Origin: Clavaria fumosa
Lineage: Eukaryota; Basidiomycota; Agaricomycetes; Agaricales; Clavariaceae
Direction: 5' to 3'
Length of the DNA stretch: 64,000 nt
Assembly: GCA_951802425.1 (NCBI GenBank)
Contig: OX637795.1
Coordinates: forward strand, 2,894,501 to 2,958,500
The notes beneath the pieces were generated by a model, which saw nothing but the letters and a program-made list of their open reading frames with translations, ran no database searches and was not told where the DNA came from. Both the position numbers and the translations under genes were made by a program. This document shows, in pieces, positions 46,206-57,499 of the stretch (position 1 is the first letter of the stretch; each line of letters starts with the position of its first letter).

Positions 46206-47767
46206 GATGTAGGTGCTGATGGAGTGTCTTGAGATTGGTCACGACCATGTGGGCCTCGTGCACAGGTATGTCCTCAAGAGAAATCGTGAGTCTTGGGTGG
46301 TATCCCTTGTTCGCAAAGAATGGGGAGACACTGGTGGCGCTATGGGGGGTATTGTTGTATATGAACTCAGCAAGTGGGAGTTGGTGGGTCCAGTCGTCCT
46401 GCTGATAGTTCGTATAGATTCATATGTATTGTTCGAGTATTTGATTGACCCATTCGGTTTGTCCGTCGGTCTCAGGATGGTAGGCTGTGGAAAGATTTGA
46501 AGTAATGTCCAAAGCCTGACATAATGAAGACCAAAACTTAGAAACAAATAACTGTCCTCTATCTGACACTATGTCCGTGGGTAGCCCATGCTTCGAGAAG
46601 ACATGGGTGATGAAGTGTTGGGCCAGTTCCTTCGCAGTGTCAGTAGTGTTGGAGGAGATAAAGATTGCTTGCTTTGTAAGTCGGCAGACGACAACGAGAA
46701 TCAAGTCAAAGGTTGTGGAGAGAAGGAGGGCTTCAATATGGTCCATCAAAATTGAAGACCAAGGTCGCTTGCCTATGGGCAAGGGTTTGAGGAGTCCATA
46801 TGGTTTATGTCAGACGGGTTTTGCCCTTGCGTAGGTGTGACAACCACGGATGTAGACAGTTACGTAGTTGGGTTGTTTTCCTTATACCTGGATGTCCTTG
46901 TAGTTTGTGGTTGTGATTGGAGCACAGGATATTGAATCGGAGGGAGTCGTGGTCGGGGATGTATATTTTACCGTTTCGAAGTAACAGTGAGCTGTCGGGC
47001 AAGAGCAAGAACATCTTGTCATGACCTTGTGAAGCACCTTGTGATTTCTTGGAGAAGTAGGAGTCATGGGGTGTGTGAAATCAGGGCTTCTTCGTTGAGG
47101 ATGATGGCTGCTCGAAGGAGTTCTGGCAGTATCGCAACCTTATTGTTTTGTGCATTGGTCGTGGATTGGTCAGACTTCTTCAGGTAGACGTCGGGTCGTC
47201 GCATGAGGGCATCTGGTCTCACGCCTAGCTTTCCTGCTCAATAATGAATGACATAGTCGAAACTAGAAAGATACTCTGCCCAGCGAGCTTGTCAGCAGCT
47301 AAGCTGCTTCGTGGTGGTAAAGTAATGCAGGTTGTTGTGATCAGAGAAGACCTGAACTTGGTATCTCATGCCCTCAAGGTCCACTCGCCATTGCTTGAAA
47401 GCTTCATGGATCATGAGGAGCTCTTTGTCGTATATGTTGTAATTGAGCTCTGCGGTGATCATTGTTTGTGCATGAAAGGTGATGGGGCGTAGTTCGTTGA
47501 TTGCGGGATCGGTCTGGGATAGAATGGCCACTATGGCATAGTCAGAAGCGTCACATTCGAGGGTAATAGGGTGGTCGGGGTCATAGTGCCGGAGGATGGG
47601 AGCTTTGGTGAAGGCCTGCTTGAGAGTTTCGAAGATCTGTTGACATCGCAGGCTCCACTTCCATGGCATATCCTTGCAGAGGAGTCACGTAAATGGAATG
47701 ACGATGCCTGAATAGTTGTCAATGAATCTCCAGTAGAAATTAGCGAAACCTAAAAAGCTCTGAAGAG
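46206..47767 (-). pseudogene. E5: E2-family pol fragment
   Basis: Minus-strand fragment colinear with E2 pol: integrase (VVCRLTKQAIFIS, DIVSDRG, YHPETDGQTE), RNase H (LECDASDYAIVAIL) and the end of reverse transcriptase. It begins inside integrase next to the foldback palindrome and ends abruptly at 47767. Where E2 has TGA at 20879 and 20963, E5 has CGA. At two other sites (46810-46812, 47238-47240) E5 has TGA exactly where E2 has it (20834, 20357). It may belong to the same original insertion as the reversed LTR at 36,148. Confidence 0.88.
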
Positions 47768-48066
47768 TGAAAGGAAAATAAAGTAAAGCAAAATGGAGAA
47801 AATGAAGAACAAGATTCAGGGTTGGACTTGAGAAAAACAAAAGTTTCAGAGTTTTTCAGAGAAGAAAGAAGAAAGAAAGAAGAAATTTTTTGGAGTTTCA
47901 GAGAAAATGGGGCAAGGAAACAGAGAGACAAGAGATGGAGAGATGGAATTTATTTTATTATTATTATTTGTTTCAGAGAAGACAAAACAGAGGGATGGAG
48001 TGATATAGAAAGGAAATGTACATAAATAGGAAAATTTCAGGGTGTTGGAGTGAAGTGGAGAAAGGT
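47768..48066. other. Purine-rich 3' region of E6
   Basis: Plus-strand GAA/AGA-rich sequence without genes, lying 3' of the E6 chromodomain on the minus strand. No LTR boundary is recognised. Confidence 0.4.
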
Positions 48067-49005
48067 CTAAAGGGAATTGAGAGGCCTGGGCTTGTTCAGG
48101 TAAGTGTGATGGAAGTCCAAAACAGCCTCAGAGGCATGTACAAGTTCTGTAACTGGTAACCAAGACATTTCCTTGTTGGTCCCCTCATATCCAGTCCACC
48201 ACACCAAGTAAAGGAGTTTGCAGGTGCAGCATTTGTCAATCTTGGAGTTGAGCACTTTGGAGATTTTGTGCTCAAGGTCTCCATCAATCTCCACTGGAGG
48301 TGGTGGAGGGACTATGCAATTCGGAATTGTGTTTGGAGTTACAGGCTCCAGCATGGAAATGTGGAAGACAGGGTGGACTGCTTGCATGGCCTCAGGGAGT
48401 CAGAGTATGAAGGAGTGCAAGCCAGCCTTTCTGATGATTTTGAAGGGTCCAAGGAACTTCTCAGAGAGCTTCAGGGAGGGTCTGGTCATACAGAAGTTCT
48501 TTGCCTTAATGTAGACTCAGTTTCCAACCTTAAACTCTGGTGCTGGAGTCTGACAGGTGTCCCCCAGACCCTGATAGTGACATTGTGCATTGGCAATTTG
48601 GTTATGGAGTTCTTGGTGCAGTTGATCTAAGTCCATGGTGAGTATTTGGGCACAAACCAAAGTTACTTCACATTCTGGGTACACTGATATATTCAGGTGA
48701 TAACCCTTGTTCGCAAAGAATGGAGAAACCCCAGAAGTGGTGCTCAGAGCATTGTTGTAGGCAAACTCCACTAGGGGCAGGAGTCTGGACCAGTTGTCCT
48801 GCTGGTAATTGCAGTAACAATGGAGGTACTGTTCCAATGTCTGATTAGTCTGCTCTGTTTGTCTGTCACCCTCTGGATGATATCTGGAGGTGAAGTGCAA
48901 AGTCATGTCAAGGACTTTACCCAACAAGCAGAAAAAATGAGAGATGAACTCAGAGCTGTGGTCAGAGGTGACGTTGTAGTAGGCTGTACAGGTGTTGGCT
49001 GCAAA
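48067..49005 (-). pseudogene. E6: Ty3 integrase-chromodomain fragment
   Basis: The end of a third Ty3 pol. Reading down the minus strand: NVTSDHSSEF (integrase NVTSDRGSEF with two G-to-A-type changes), YHPEGDRQTEQTNQ, LGPF-type region and a chromodomain (LYLVWWTGY) ending at TAG or equivalent at 48067. One TGA at 48517-48519 lies in the linker (KVGN-stop-VYIKA). It is cut at about 49,009 by the E7 LTR. Confidence 0.8.
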
Positions 49006-49009
49006 TAGA

Positions 49010-49882
49010 TGTTCGCGGCCGGGTTCTTCAGGGGGGTCTTATTACACAACGGGTACACTAGACAGAACCTTGGAGGATGTGGAGGTTGGGTGCAAAAGGT
49101 TCAGAAAGTGAAAATATATGTTGTCCGGAGTATCCGGTATCAGATCCGATAGAGTCCGATGTTTGGATTGAAGGTTCGAGGGGCCGGCGACGACGAAGGC
49201 CAGCGGATCAATAGGTATGACAAAAGGTGAGCTTGCCAAAAATCACAGCACGATGTGGGCGTTCAAAAAGCTAGATTTCCGTATAGTCCGAAGTGTGCTT
49301 AAGTACAGTTCTGTAAGTGCAGCAAATTGGAATGTACGGAAATGTCCGGAAAACATATGGAACAGCGCCATGTCGCGTGAAGGGTTATATGGGGGAGTTA
49401 TATCACAAGGGAATTGAGTAGCTCGGAGGAATGAAATGTCCGATGAGTAGCACATGTCCGGACCGCTCGTAAACTGAAGGAAAGTGGGGCTGGTACAGCA
49501 AAGGGGTATTAGGAACAATGGGCAAAGTACTGCAAAGGATTTGAAACGTTCAAATGATTGAATGGTTGAAAGGGATCACAATATGAAATTTACAGCATGT
49601 TATATGAAATAAAGGAATGGGAATGGAATAGTGAGTATGTCGAGCGCTGACCATGCTGGAGTGATGAAATAGAAAGGCGAGGGCGGTGTGTGAGACCTGC
49701 GGGCTGTGATCTTTACGGGGAGTCGGAGACCAGAGAGTCTGATGTCGGGTAAGTATCGGTCGTTATCGGATGGTATCGGATTGTTATCGGATTGTATCGG
49801 ACACGATTGCTTTGGATCCTGAAATATCCGGATGATCGGTATCTGTCATGTTTCTATGTTTAAACCGCATATTATCCTTACA
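49010..49882 (-). repeat. E7 3' LTR (boundaries approximate)
   Basis: On the minus strand it starts TGTAAGGATAAT after gggagaa at 49883-49889 and probably ends CGCGAACA at 49010 (873 bp). It contains repeated atccgata/tccgg motifs (49,745-49,800). No partner LTR is present to confirm the ends. Confidence 0.6.
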
Positions 49883-50020
49883 TTCTCCCGGGGGCTGAAA
49901 ATGCAACTGCCCTCGGTTGCAACCAAACAAGGCCAAATAATCGTTTGTTGATCGTGAAGTACGCGTTGTGTGGGTGCACATAGGTCCAAACACGCACTTG
50001 TGTCTTCTCCAATAACAGCA

Positions 50021-51551
50021 ATGCATCAACCATCCAAAAAAATGGAAAACTTCGACGCTCTCGTTTTCCGGAATGCGGTCCAGGCGATGACAGAGGCGTG
50101 GACCATGGCGCTGGTTGAGGAATTACTGGAGCGGGGGCAGGACAGTGAATACGCGGAGTGGGTGCAGATATATGGGGGTGATGCGGTGCGTGGTGTTTCT
50201 TTCTTTCTTTTTCACTTTGCACTGACAAGTTTTCAGGATGATTTCCTTGCAGGCTACGTTGCCGCAATTGACGATGATGTGGAGGTGGATGAAGGACTCG
50301 TCCTCGTCGCGCGAAGGCTCAAAAAGTGGCGAAGGCTCCGCGGGGACGAATGGGCCGCCGAGCGGACGAGGAGAGGGCGGCCGTCGAGAGGGCCGCAGCG
50401 GAGGCGGAGGCGGAGGAGAGGCGGACGGAGGCGACGAGAGCTGCCGAGAAGAGGGCGCGCCTTGCCCGGGCGCGTCTCATTGTGATCAGTGACAGCGACG
50501 ACGATGGCGGGGCGGCGGTGGCAACAGCAACAACAACGACAGGGGCAGCGGAGTCCGGTGCAATGGCAGCAGCGACAACGACGGTATCGCCGGACGCCGC
50601 GGAGCTGCGTGGGGACGAGGTAGCGACTGCGGAGGTGGAGACAGGAAAGGTACGGGTGGCAGCGGCGGAAGATCGGGACGGTCACCGGACCGTGTGGGGA
50701 ACCGACGGGGTGACGCCCGTCGGTGTTATTGAAGCGGCAGCCGTGGGGGGGGCAGCAGACGGTGGAGGTGCCCCTCACGTTGGAGGCTCGGGTGGGCGGG
50801 CGGATGACGGCGACTCCGGTGTGGGTGGAGATGGCGAGGCGGAAGGTGGCGGAGCGGGGGCGAGGGAGGAGGAGCGGAGCGGGGGTGGACATAAAGTCCC
50901 GGGCTGCGCGGCAGCCTGGAGATAAGGTGAGTGATATATTAGAATGTGTGAGGGTTTTAGATATCTGATCTGATGAGTAGGAACATGATCCGGTTTGTGA
51001 GGAGTGTGCCCGGAAGCGGCGGGCGTGTTACGGAGTGGAGGGGGTAGCGTGCCGGTGGTGCCAGACCTACAAGGTGTCGTGTAGTCTGTCGGCTATATGA
51101 GGTAAGTGGTGTTCTTTTTTATTTCTTGATGAACCAATTTGAAAGGTGTGTTTCGGGAGTGAAATCGGAGAAGGTCGCGGTGTCCGGTGCAGGAGGTAAG
51201 TCAAGAGAGTACCGGATCTGTATCGGCTAACGTAGTGGAGTAGGTCTGAAGGCGGCGGAAGCGACCGCGAGCAAAAGGCCGAGGCGAGGTGCAACGCGGG
51301 TACCGGTTCGCGAGGAGACGATGCCGGAGGAGGAGGATGAAATTGAGGATGACAGCGTGGAGCTGGTGGAGGAGCCGTCAGCGAAGAGGAGGAAGGCAGA
51401 GGCGGGTCCTAGCCGGAAGGGAAAGGAGCGGGAGACGGCGCCAGGTGTGTCCGGAAAGGAGGCGCTGGAGAGAGCGCTCCAGATGATGGAGAGGGGGGCG
51501 GATCAGGTGAGGGCTGGGGCGGAGCTTCTCCGGATGCTCCTTCTCGGCTAG
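50021..51551 (+). CDS. Antisense, multi-exon Zn2Cys6-like gene of E7
   Basis: Lies between the E7 LTR and pol and runs opposite to pol, as in E2. Exon 1 50021-50185 (MHQPSKKMENFDALVFRNAV..), intron 50186-50236 (gtgcgt..ttttcag), then a long charged region ending in an acidic ISDSDDDG-type stretch. Reading changes frame once between 50,240 and 50,350, so that part is uncertain. Next intron gtgagt..gagtag (about 50,927-50,981), then CEECARKRRAC and ACRWCQTYKVSC: six cysteines spaced 2-6-7-2-6, identical to E2, with the basic ARKRR run expected of a GAL4-type cluster. Further introns (gtaagt near 51,101 and 51,196) precede a last exon with KRPRRG, EEEDEIEDD and RKGKERE, ending TAG at 51549-51551. 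A TGA at about 51,098, just before a donor, may be decay. Confidence 0.6.
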
Positions 51552-51671
51552 TCATCTGTTAAATACACAAAAATTTTGTTTGTTTTTGTTTTAATTTTAT
51601 GTTTCGTTACTGAGTGGAAAAATAGGTGAGAAGTGTGAGACTGAGGTATAAAGTGAAGAACGTTGGATATA

Positions 51672-54548
51672 CAGTGTACCGACACCATTTTTCCCACCAA
51701 CTAGATAATTTGTCTGCTGCTGCCACAACTCTTCAATTTTGGTAACTCTGAGTTGGCAGGAATCTTCTCAGGTATTTTAAGAGGTCTAAAATGATTTTTA
51801 CCTATTTTTATATGCATATGGAACTCAAGGGCGAGTGATCTGGGATGGTGAGGCAGATTGTGGCCAAAATGGCCACTTTTCCCAGCCGTGGGAACATGGC
51901 TAGTCATTGTCCTCCCCGCCACTCGTGTCCTCTCCCTCCTCTCCTTCTGCACCGGCAACCGAATCTAGTGTGCCTCTGATGGGCTTTGGCTTCAGTGGGC
52001 GCTTTGGCTTTGTTGGCAGGTCCTTCGCACGTGTCCCTTTCAACCGCAACCGCACACATTCGGCCTTCCACACCTCGACCGCTTTCTCGTGCCCTGCCAT
52101 CACTCTCTTCCATTCGTCATCAGCTGCTGCCCTTGCTACCTTCCAAGCCTCCCGGCCCTCTTTCCTCTGGGCTTTTTCAACAGTCTCCGCCTCCTTCCTC
52201 ACATTCTGATCTTTCAACTCTCGTGTGAATTCTTCGTCAGTCAAGTGTCTTCCCAACCCACCAGGGAAGAGAATGGTGCGTTCACTCTTCTTCTTGTTAT
52301 CTTTGGCCTCAAGAGCATGCTTGAATTTCGACAGCTCAGCATGCTGGATCACTAGCTGAGCAGCCTGTCGTTCTTCAATCAGTTGATGGGCCCGGATAAG
52401 CATCTGCGAGCGTTGGAGATTCTCGGTGAGTACTTGAACTTTCTTCTGAAGTGAACTCCGAGGCTGATAACTGTCAGTTTGCTCCATCACAGTCCAATCA
52501 GGCTGCGGCAGCTCAGGAACTGCCTCATGCACCGGGGTCATGAGCTTGTATGATGAGGGGATCCGAGGTTTTGAGATCAGCAATGATCCAGACGATGAGG
52601 AGGCCAGTGCGCTGTACATTATGCGCATGCGCTTTGATGGTGTGTTGGTGAGTTGTGGATCAATGTTTGGATCAGTGTCTGGCTCATGAGCATGAGTAGG
52701 AGTGAGCAGCGCACTCGATGGACCAACGATGGGAGCGTTGTGGTGGGTGGGAGATAAGTCAAAGGCAGTTGGTGGGTGGGAGCCCATCGCACGAAGGATC
52801 GCACGTACGGGACTGGGCTGGGGGAGCGGGAATGTACCCTTTGTTGATGTCAGTAAGCTCGGTTTCATTTGCTTCTCTGATATCACATCGGGATTGAATG
52901 ACCACACCCCAGTTGCCACAAATGCTGCCTTCACTGTATCAGGATCAAATGCCCGCTGGAATGCCTGTCCGAATACACCAGCAAAATCAGCCTTTTTGAT
53001 GCTGTTGCCGCCATGTAAGTCCTCGAATGCTCGGATTTCACGCCGAAACTCAGTCTTCATCTTTGCAAAGCAGACTGCATCAAGCCCTTGGAGGACATGT
53101 GTACAGTGCGGCGGGTAACCAAGAATCACAATGCCATTTTGCTGGGCATACTCGAGGATTCCAACGGTGTAGTGGGAGCTATGGCCATCGAGGAGAAGGA
53201 CACGGGTATGTCCACCTGCTTTCTCTTTCGTCTGGGCATCAAAGTCTTTAACCATCCATTGCAGACCAAGCTCGCCATCTGTCCACCCATTTGGCGAATA
53301 CCCAAATCTGGAGTCAAAGAAGTCAGGATCATCACACGTGCTACAGATGAGTGCTCACGATGCGTTTGCCACATTATCCTGAGCCCAGTCTGTCCTGAAA
53401 TTCGCAGCTTTGAATATGATGGTGGGACGTAGCACTGTGCCGTCTGCGCAAATTGTCACCAGCGCAGTCACATTCTCGCGATCAGCACCTCCCTGTTTGT
53501 GCTGTGTTTTGGTCCCTCGACCACCCACCACCCGTTCAGTCCCCTGATCCGAAGGTGGGCATCCTGTTTCATCCATCCCATAAAGGTCTCCAGGTCTGAT
53601 TGCCGCATCCACTACAAATTTCTTTAGTAATTCAAACCATGCCTTCTTAGCTTGTGGGTTCATTCCGCGTGCCCTTTGGGTGTCAAGAGGTTTGCTCCAA
53701 TGTGTTTGAAGGACATCGCGATGGCGATCCAAGAAGCGGGAAGCCCAATCCCGACCCACGTCCACACAATCAGGTCCAAGGTGACCTTTTCGGATGAGGT
53801 TTGCATACTGTGCAACATCTCGGATTGATTGTGGAAGACCACGTTCTGCTGACTCCTCGAGGAAATTAACCAGCGTGATCTCTTCGGTGGGAGTAAGGTT
53901 CTGCTGTTTCTCATGTGCTTCGCGTGCACTCTGTCCACCTTGATACCTATTCCGTATTGTTTTGTACTGCTCAGGAATGCCATATTCTCTGGCAATTGTC
54001 CGAGCCCCCTTCCTTGTCTCTGATGGGTGTTCTTGTTCCCTTCGGTATGCAGTGATAGCAGCCTGCAGCTTTTCCTGCTTGAGTTTGCTTTTTTTTTGTG
54101 CTTTGACACGCTCAGAAAGAGCTTTGTTGGGCATTTTGGAAGCCTAAAAAAATGAGGGGGCAAGAGGGAGCCAATGTCGTGGTAGGAGGCAGCACGTGTT
54201 CCTGTCGAATTTCACTCATTTTTGCACTGATCTCCCCCAAATAAAGACAAATTTTGTGAAGTATGAAGCACCCTGTTCAGTCAGATGAGGTAGTTTTATT
54301 GTAACAGTTCCCCAGGCTGAGCTTTAGATCAAATGGAAGTAGGTTGAATCAGGAAATTCAGCCCAAGGACCTTAAATTGACCATCAAATCAGAACCACTG
54401 ATCTGATTCCCTTCAAATTTTGTACAGACATGGATATAACAACTAGGATATTGTAGAAAAATCATGAGATGCATTGGCAAAGATCTCACATAGTTTTACT
54501 ACAAGTGGGAAAAATGGTGCAGGTGGGAAAAATGGTGTCGGTACACTG
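51672..54548 (-). mobile_element. E8: pogo/Fot1-type DNA transposon inside E7
   Basis: A 2,877-bp element with inverted ends cagtgtaccgacaccatttt and TA duplications (51670-51671, 54549-54550). The ggtgggaaaaatggtg motif is repeated just inside the right end. It separates the E7 antisense gene from E7 pol. Confidence 0.93.
51900..54134 (-). pseudogene. E8 pogo-type DD35D transposase (one TGA)
   Basis: Transposase of the pogo/Fot1 branch of Tc1/mariner. From ATG 54134 (MPNKALSERVKAQ): CENP-B-like helix-turn-helix domains (GARTIAREYGI; LVNFLEESAERGLPQSIRDV), DDE domain with D in YGMDETGCPP, D in LLLDGHSSH and D in LQGLDAVCF (35 residues between the last two), then a long charged coiled-coil tail ending at TAG 51900. 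A single TGA (53355-53357, in NAS-stop-ALICS) interrupts the DDE domain in frame, most simply CGA to TGA in tcgcgagc. Otherwise the frame is complete, so the element died recently or relies on another copy. Confidence 0.92.
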
Positions 54549-54574
54549 TAAAGTTTGGAGTTGTCCGAAATTTC

Positions 54575-54605
<31 letters not shown>

Positions 54606-54626
54606 GGTCGTTGAAATCAATGTAAA

Positions 54627-55144
54627 TTATGGAGGAGTGAAGGATTGGATGGAAACAAAATGCTTAATGGCGAGGCCGAAGGTTCCGGGTTGCTCCGGAG
54701 TGTCGGTATCGGTGCCCTCATTTTCGGATTCATCGGATAGATCGGCCGCCTGGTTTTCCTCATCTTCGGTGTCGATAGAGTTATGTGACATCTTGTGTGT
54801 TTGATTGTGAGGGACGTCCTCGTTTATCTCCGTCGTTTGGTCGGTGATAGCAGTGACCGGAGTCGATGTTTGTGACCGAGGATAGTAGGGAATGATGCGG
54901 AAAGCTGCGTAGTGGATTTTGGAGACGGCCCTGTCAAGTTCCGAGAGAATATATGCGCCGTATTGAGTTCGGCGGATGACGATCATCGGTCCGAAGAATT
55001 GCGGTTTTGTCTTCCGGTTTAATTCCATTTCTACGGCTGAGTTTCGGATCAATACCAGCGATCCGGGTTGGAAGTCGTAATCGATAATAGACTTGCGGTG
55101 TGCGTCGATGAACTGCTTGACAGATTGTTTGCGGGCAGCGATGT
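54627..55144 (-). pseudogene. E7 pol C-terminus
   Basis: The end of a Ty3 Pol: QPGSLVLIRNSAVEMELNRK, then KPQFFGPMIVIRRTQYGAYIL and AAFRIIPYYPR, a conserved post-integrase module of many agaricomycete Ty3 elements, followed by an acidic tail and stop at 54627. No chromodomain. Upstream it is cut at about 55,144 by a small element. A long T-run (54,581-54,606) lies 3' of the stop. Confidence 0.82.
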
Positions 55145-55417
55145 TAGGGTGTCAAGTACTTACCTTACTATGTTTAGCCTTTCTCCTTGTCTGGAAGCTC
55201 CACAAATATGCGTCTCATTAGCCTAACAAGCCTATGGCCTTATCTACATGTGCCTATGTACCAATAGCCATGGAAACAACTAATTTTGGTTAGCCATCCA
55301 GAGTAAGAACTGCAATCATTCTATACTCAGAGAAAGATGGGGCTCTAGAGCAAGAACCAGGAACCGCACAAAGATGCGGTTGATACCGTTCGATTCCTAT
55401 GCCTTGACAACCCTTAA
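55145..55417. mobile_element. Small element with imperfect inverted ends and a B-box
   Basis: It begins ttagggtgtcaag and ends ccttgacaacccttaa, imperfect inverted copies. It contains a perfect pol III B-box GTTCGATTC (55388-55396) beside a 7-bp hairpin (aaccgca..tgcggtt), but no clear A-box. It could be a MITE, a SINE or a chance arrangement. It replaces the upstream part of E7 pol. Confidence 0.4.
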
Positions 55418-56241
55418 TTCCAAATTTGCGAAAGGAAATAACGGTTATTAGTTCCTTAAAGTAAATAATATTGATCTAGTGGCTTCTTCTACATAAAAGA
55501 CAAATAGCGTTTGGATGGCTAGGAAATAGGAAAATCTAAACAGACAGAAGTGTGGGAGTGGTCTACAGGCTCCTTTCTGCAAGTTTGCGAAAGGGAGGGA
55601 GCGTTTGCGGTTTAGATACAGCGCTGCGACTCGAAGGTACAAGTCTGCCAGTATAGTAACACTGTGGGGACAGTCCTGATCACGATCGGACCTCGATCGA
55701 GTGATCAAGGACCGATGGACTGGCTCAGTTCCCACAGTGGCAGGTTGGGAGCGATGGCCGACGATGCCACACTACCAAATATGGACTACTCATCCATATC
55801 AAGGGATTGTGCACTCGTGAACTTTCGTGCACAATCCCTCAGCCCTCCCTACCTCTTCCCTTATGTCAGGACCTTGCTAGTACATACATAGCATAGTCTA
55901 GGGGTGAAACACATACTAAATAAGTCTAGATGCACTTAGTTATGGCTAGTATGGGGAAGATAAGAGGAAGCAAAGAAGGTATGGACGAAAAGACGATGCG
56001 ATCGAGGCCGGGAATGCCGCGGAGCGTCGCAGAAGCGATCGGGGGCGATTGTGGGGTCCTTCCCCACAATCCCCGACGTTTGGGCCCCTGGCATTGAGTC
56101 AGTATGACTCAATATGATTATTTTTAGATATACTGGAATGTTCGAGATGAAATATCTCAATGAGGAGATAAGATAAAATTATGATCTTACCTGATATGTA
56201 AAGCCACTGAATTCTCCTTAATTTAGAGTCCTTAAACGGTA
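55418..56241. other. Unassigned DNA with perfect hairpins
   Basis: No coding frame is convincing. Three perfect inverted repeats: 55803-55814/55827-55838 (gggattgtgcac), 56047-56056/56062-56071 (gattgtgggg) and 56093-56101/56105-56113 (attgagtca). An imperfect one flanks 55,660-55,735 (cactgtggggac). CpG is frequent here, unlike the element to the right. Confidence 0.6.
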
Positions 56242-57130
56242 TGTTAGGACTACTAATTAAGGAGCTATGCTGTATTCTTCCAAATGTAGTAGGTACCCGA
56301 ATTTGAGTATAAATAGCCGGCGGAACTTCGCGTTCCAGGCATCATTACGTACCCACTCATCGATTGAACCATCCTGCAAAAGGACTAAGCCTGAGTCTAG
56401 CTCCCCACGGAGCTAAGGACATATTTAGTAAAACTAAGGACAGGGTCTAGTTAAACTAAATGTAGTATCTGCTGACTAAGGACTTAGTCTGGTCAAGTGA
56501 TCTGGGTACCCAAAGGTACCCAGGCTTCGAACGAGCCGCCCTGTGCCGGCTCCCCTCGGCGCAGTAAGTATTGAGCCAGTTATGAATATTTTAGTATGAT
56601 GTACAAGGTACTGTACTGTACATAGTACTACTGTGTTCATCAGAGTAAGTAGTGAATAGCTAGCCAAGTACTGAGAATTAGGCAGTGGTTTATAGAGGTA
56701 GAATGGTCTACAAGACCAGGAGAATCTCATGAACTCTTCAGCTTGTTTCTCCTGTGTCTGGTTAGCTACCTATTCACTGATCTATTTTGACCTATCTACA
56801 TTAATTTGGCTTAAGTGTGCAATACCTATGGAGTGGTCAGTCATTGAGCCATAGTATCAACCTGTGGAGTGATACCAGGTTGAGGCAGACTATGGAGGTC
56901 AATGGCTAAGCCCATGGGATGTTGTGACTTAGGTTACTAACTAATAATAATATCTGCCCAAAGCAATGCCTTGCTAGCAGTGTTGGTTTCAATACTGTTA
57001 GCAGGAAGGTATGGAACTGGAGGATCTACTAGTCCTGTAGACCAACTGCATAAGGAATTGAGGACCTGTCTGAGTCATCCTGACTCTCAGTGACTCATTT
57101 CTGACTGCATCCAGTACCAGATCCATAACA
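56242..57130 (+). repeat. E10 5' LTR (ends inferred)
   Basis: Begins TGTTAGGACTAC and ends CCATAACA (TGTTA/TAACA ends), 889 bp. A TATA box (tataaatag, ~56,308-56,316) is close to a CpG-rich patch (56,310-56,570); after that CpG almost disappears. The following ttggtggacactgtggg (57131-57147) looks like a tRNA primer-binding site. Confidence 0.75.
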
Positions 57131-57499
57131 TTGGTGGACACTGTGGGATCATGTTATTATTATTTTAATTACAGGAAACCCATACTAGGAGATGTCCAAA
57201 TAAGGACAACCTGGAGGCAAAAGGTATATAAGGGCCAGCCTTGTGCCCCAGGAGCCCCCCAGGATTGCCCTGCTTCCAGCACTGCAATTTTCTTGCTTAC
57301 ATACAGTGCACTCACCCTGCTCTGCTTTTCACAAGCTAATCACTATTGTCAACTGTGTTCAGCCTAACTGTACTGCTGCTCCCTGAGAACCCTTGTGGTA
57401 TTAAATCCCATAGCAATTGGTAGAAGTTGTTGTTCATTAACAGGAGATCTATAGCCTATTGAGCTGAGGGTTGATTGTTGTGTTTGAAAGCATAGAAGG
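57131..57499 (+). other. E10 primer-binding site and leader
   Basis: TGGTGGACACTG starts within one base of the LTR end, as expected for a tRNA 3'-CCA-primed site. The rest is untranslated leader up to ATG 57500; I see no other gene. Confidence 0.6.
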
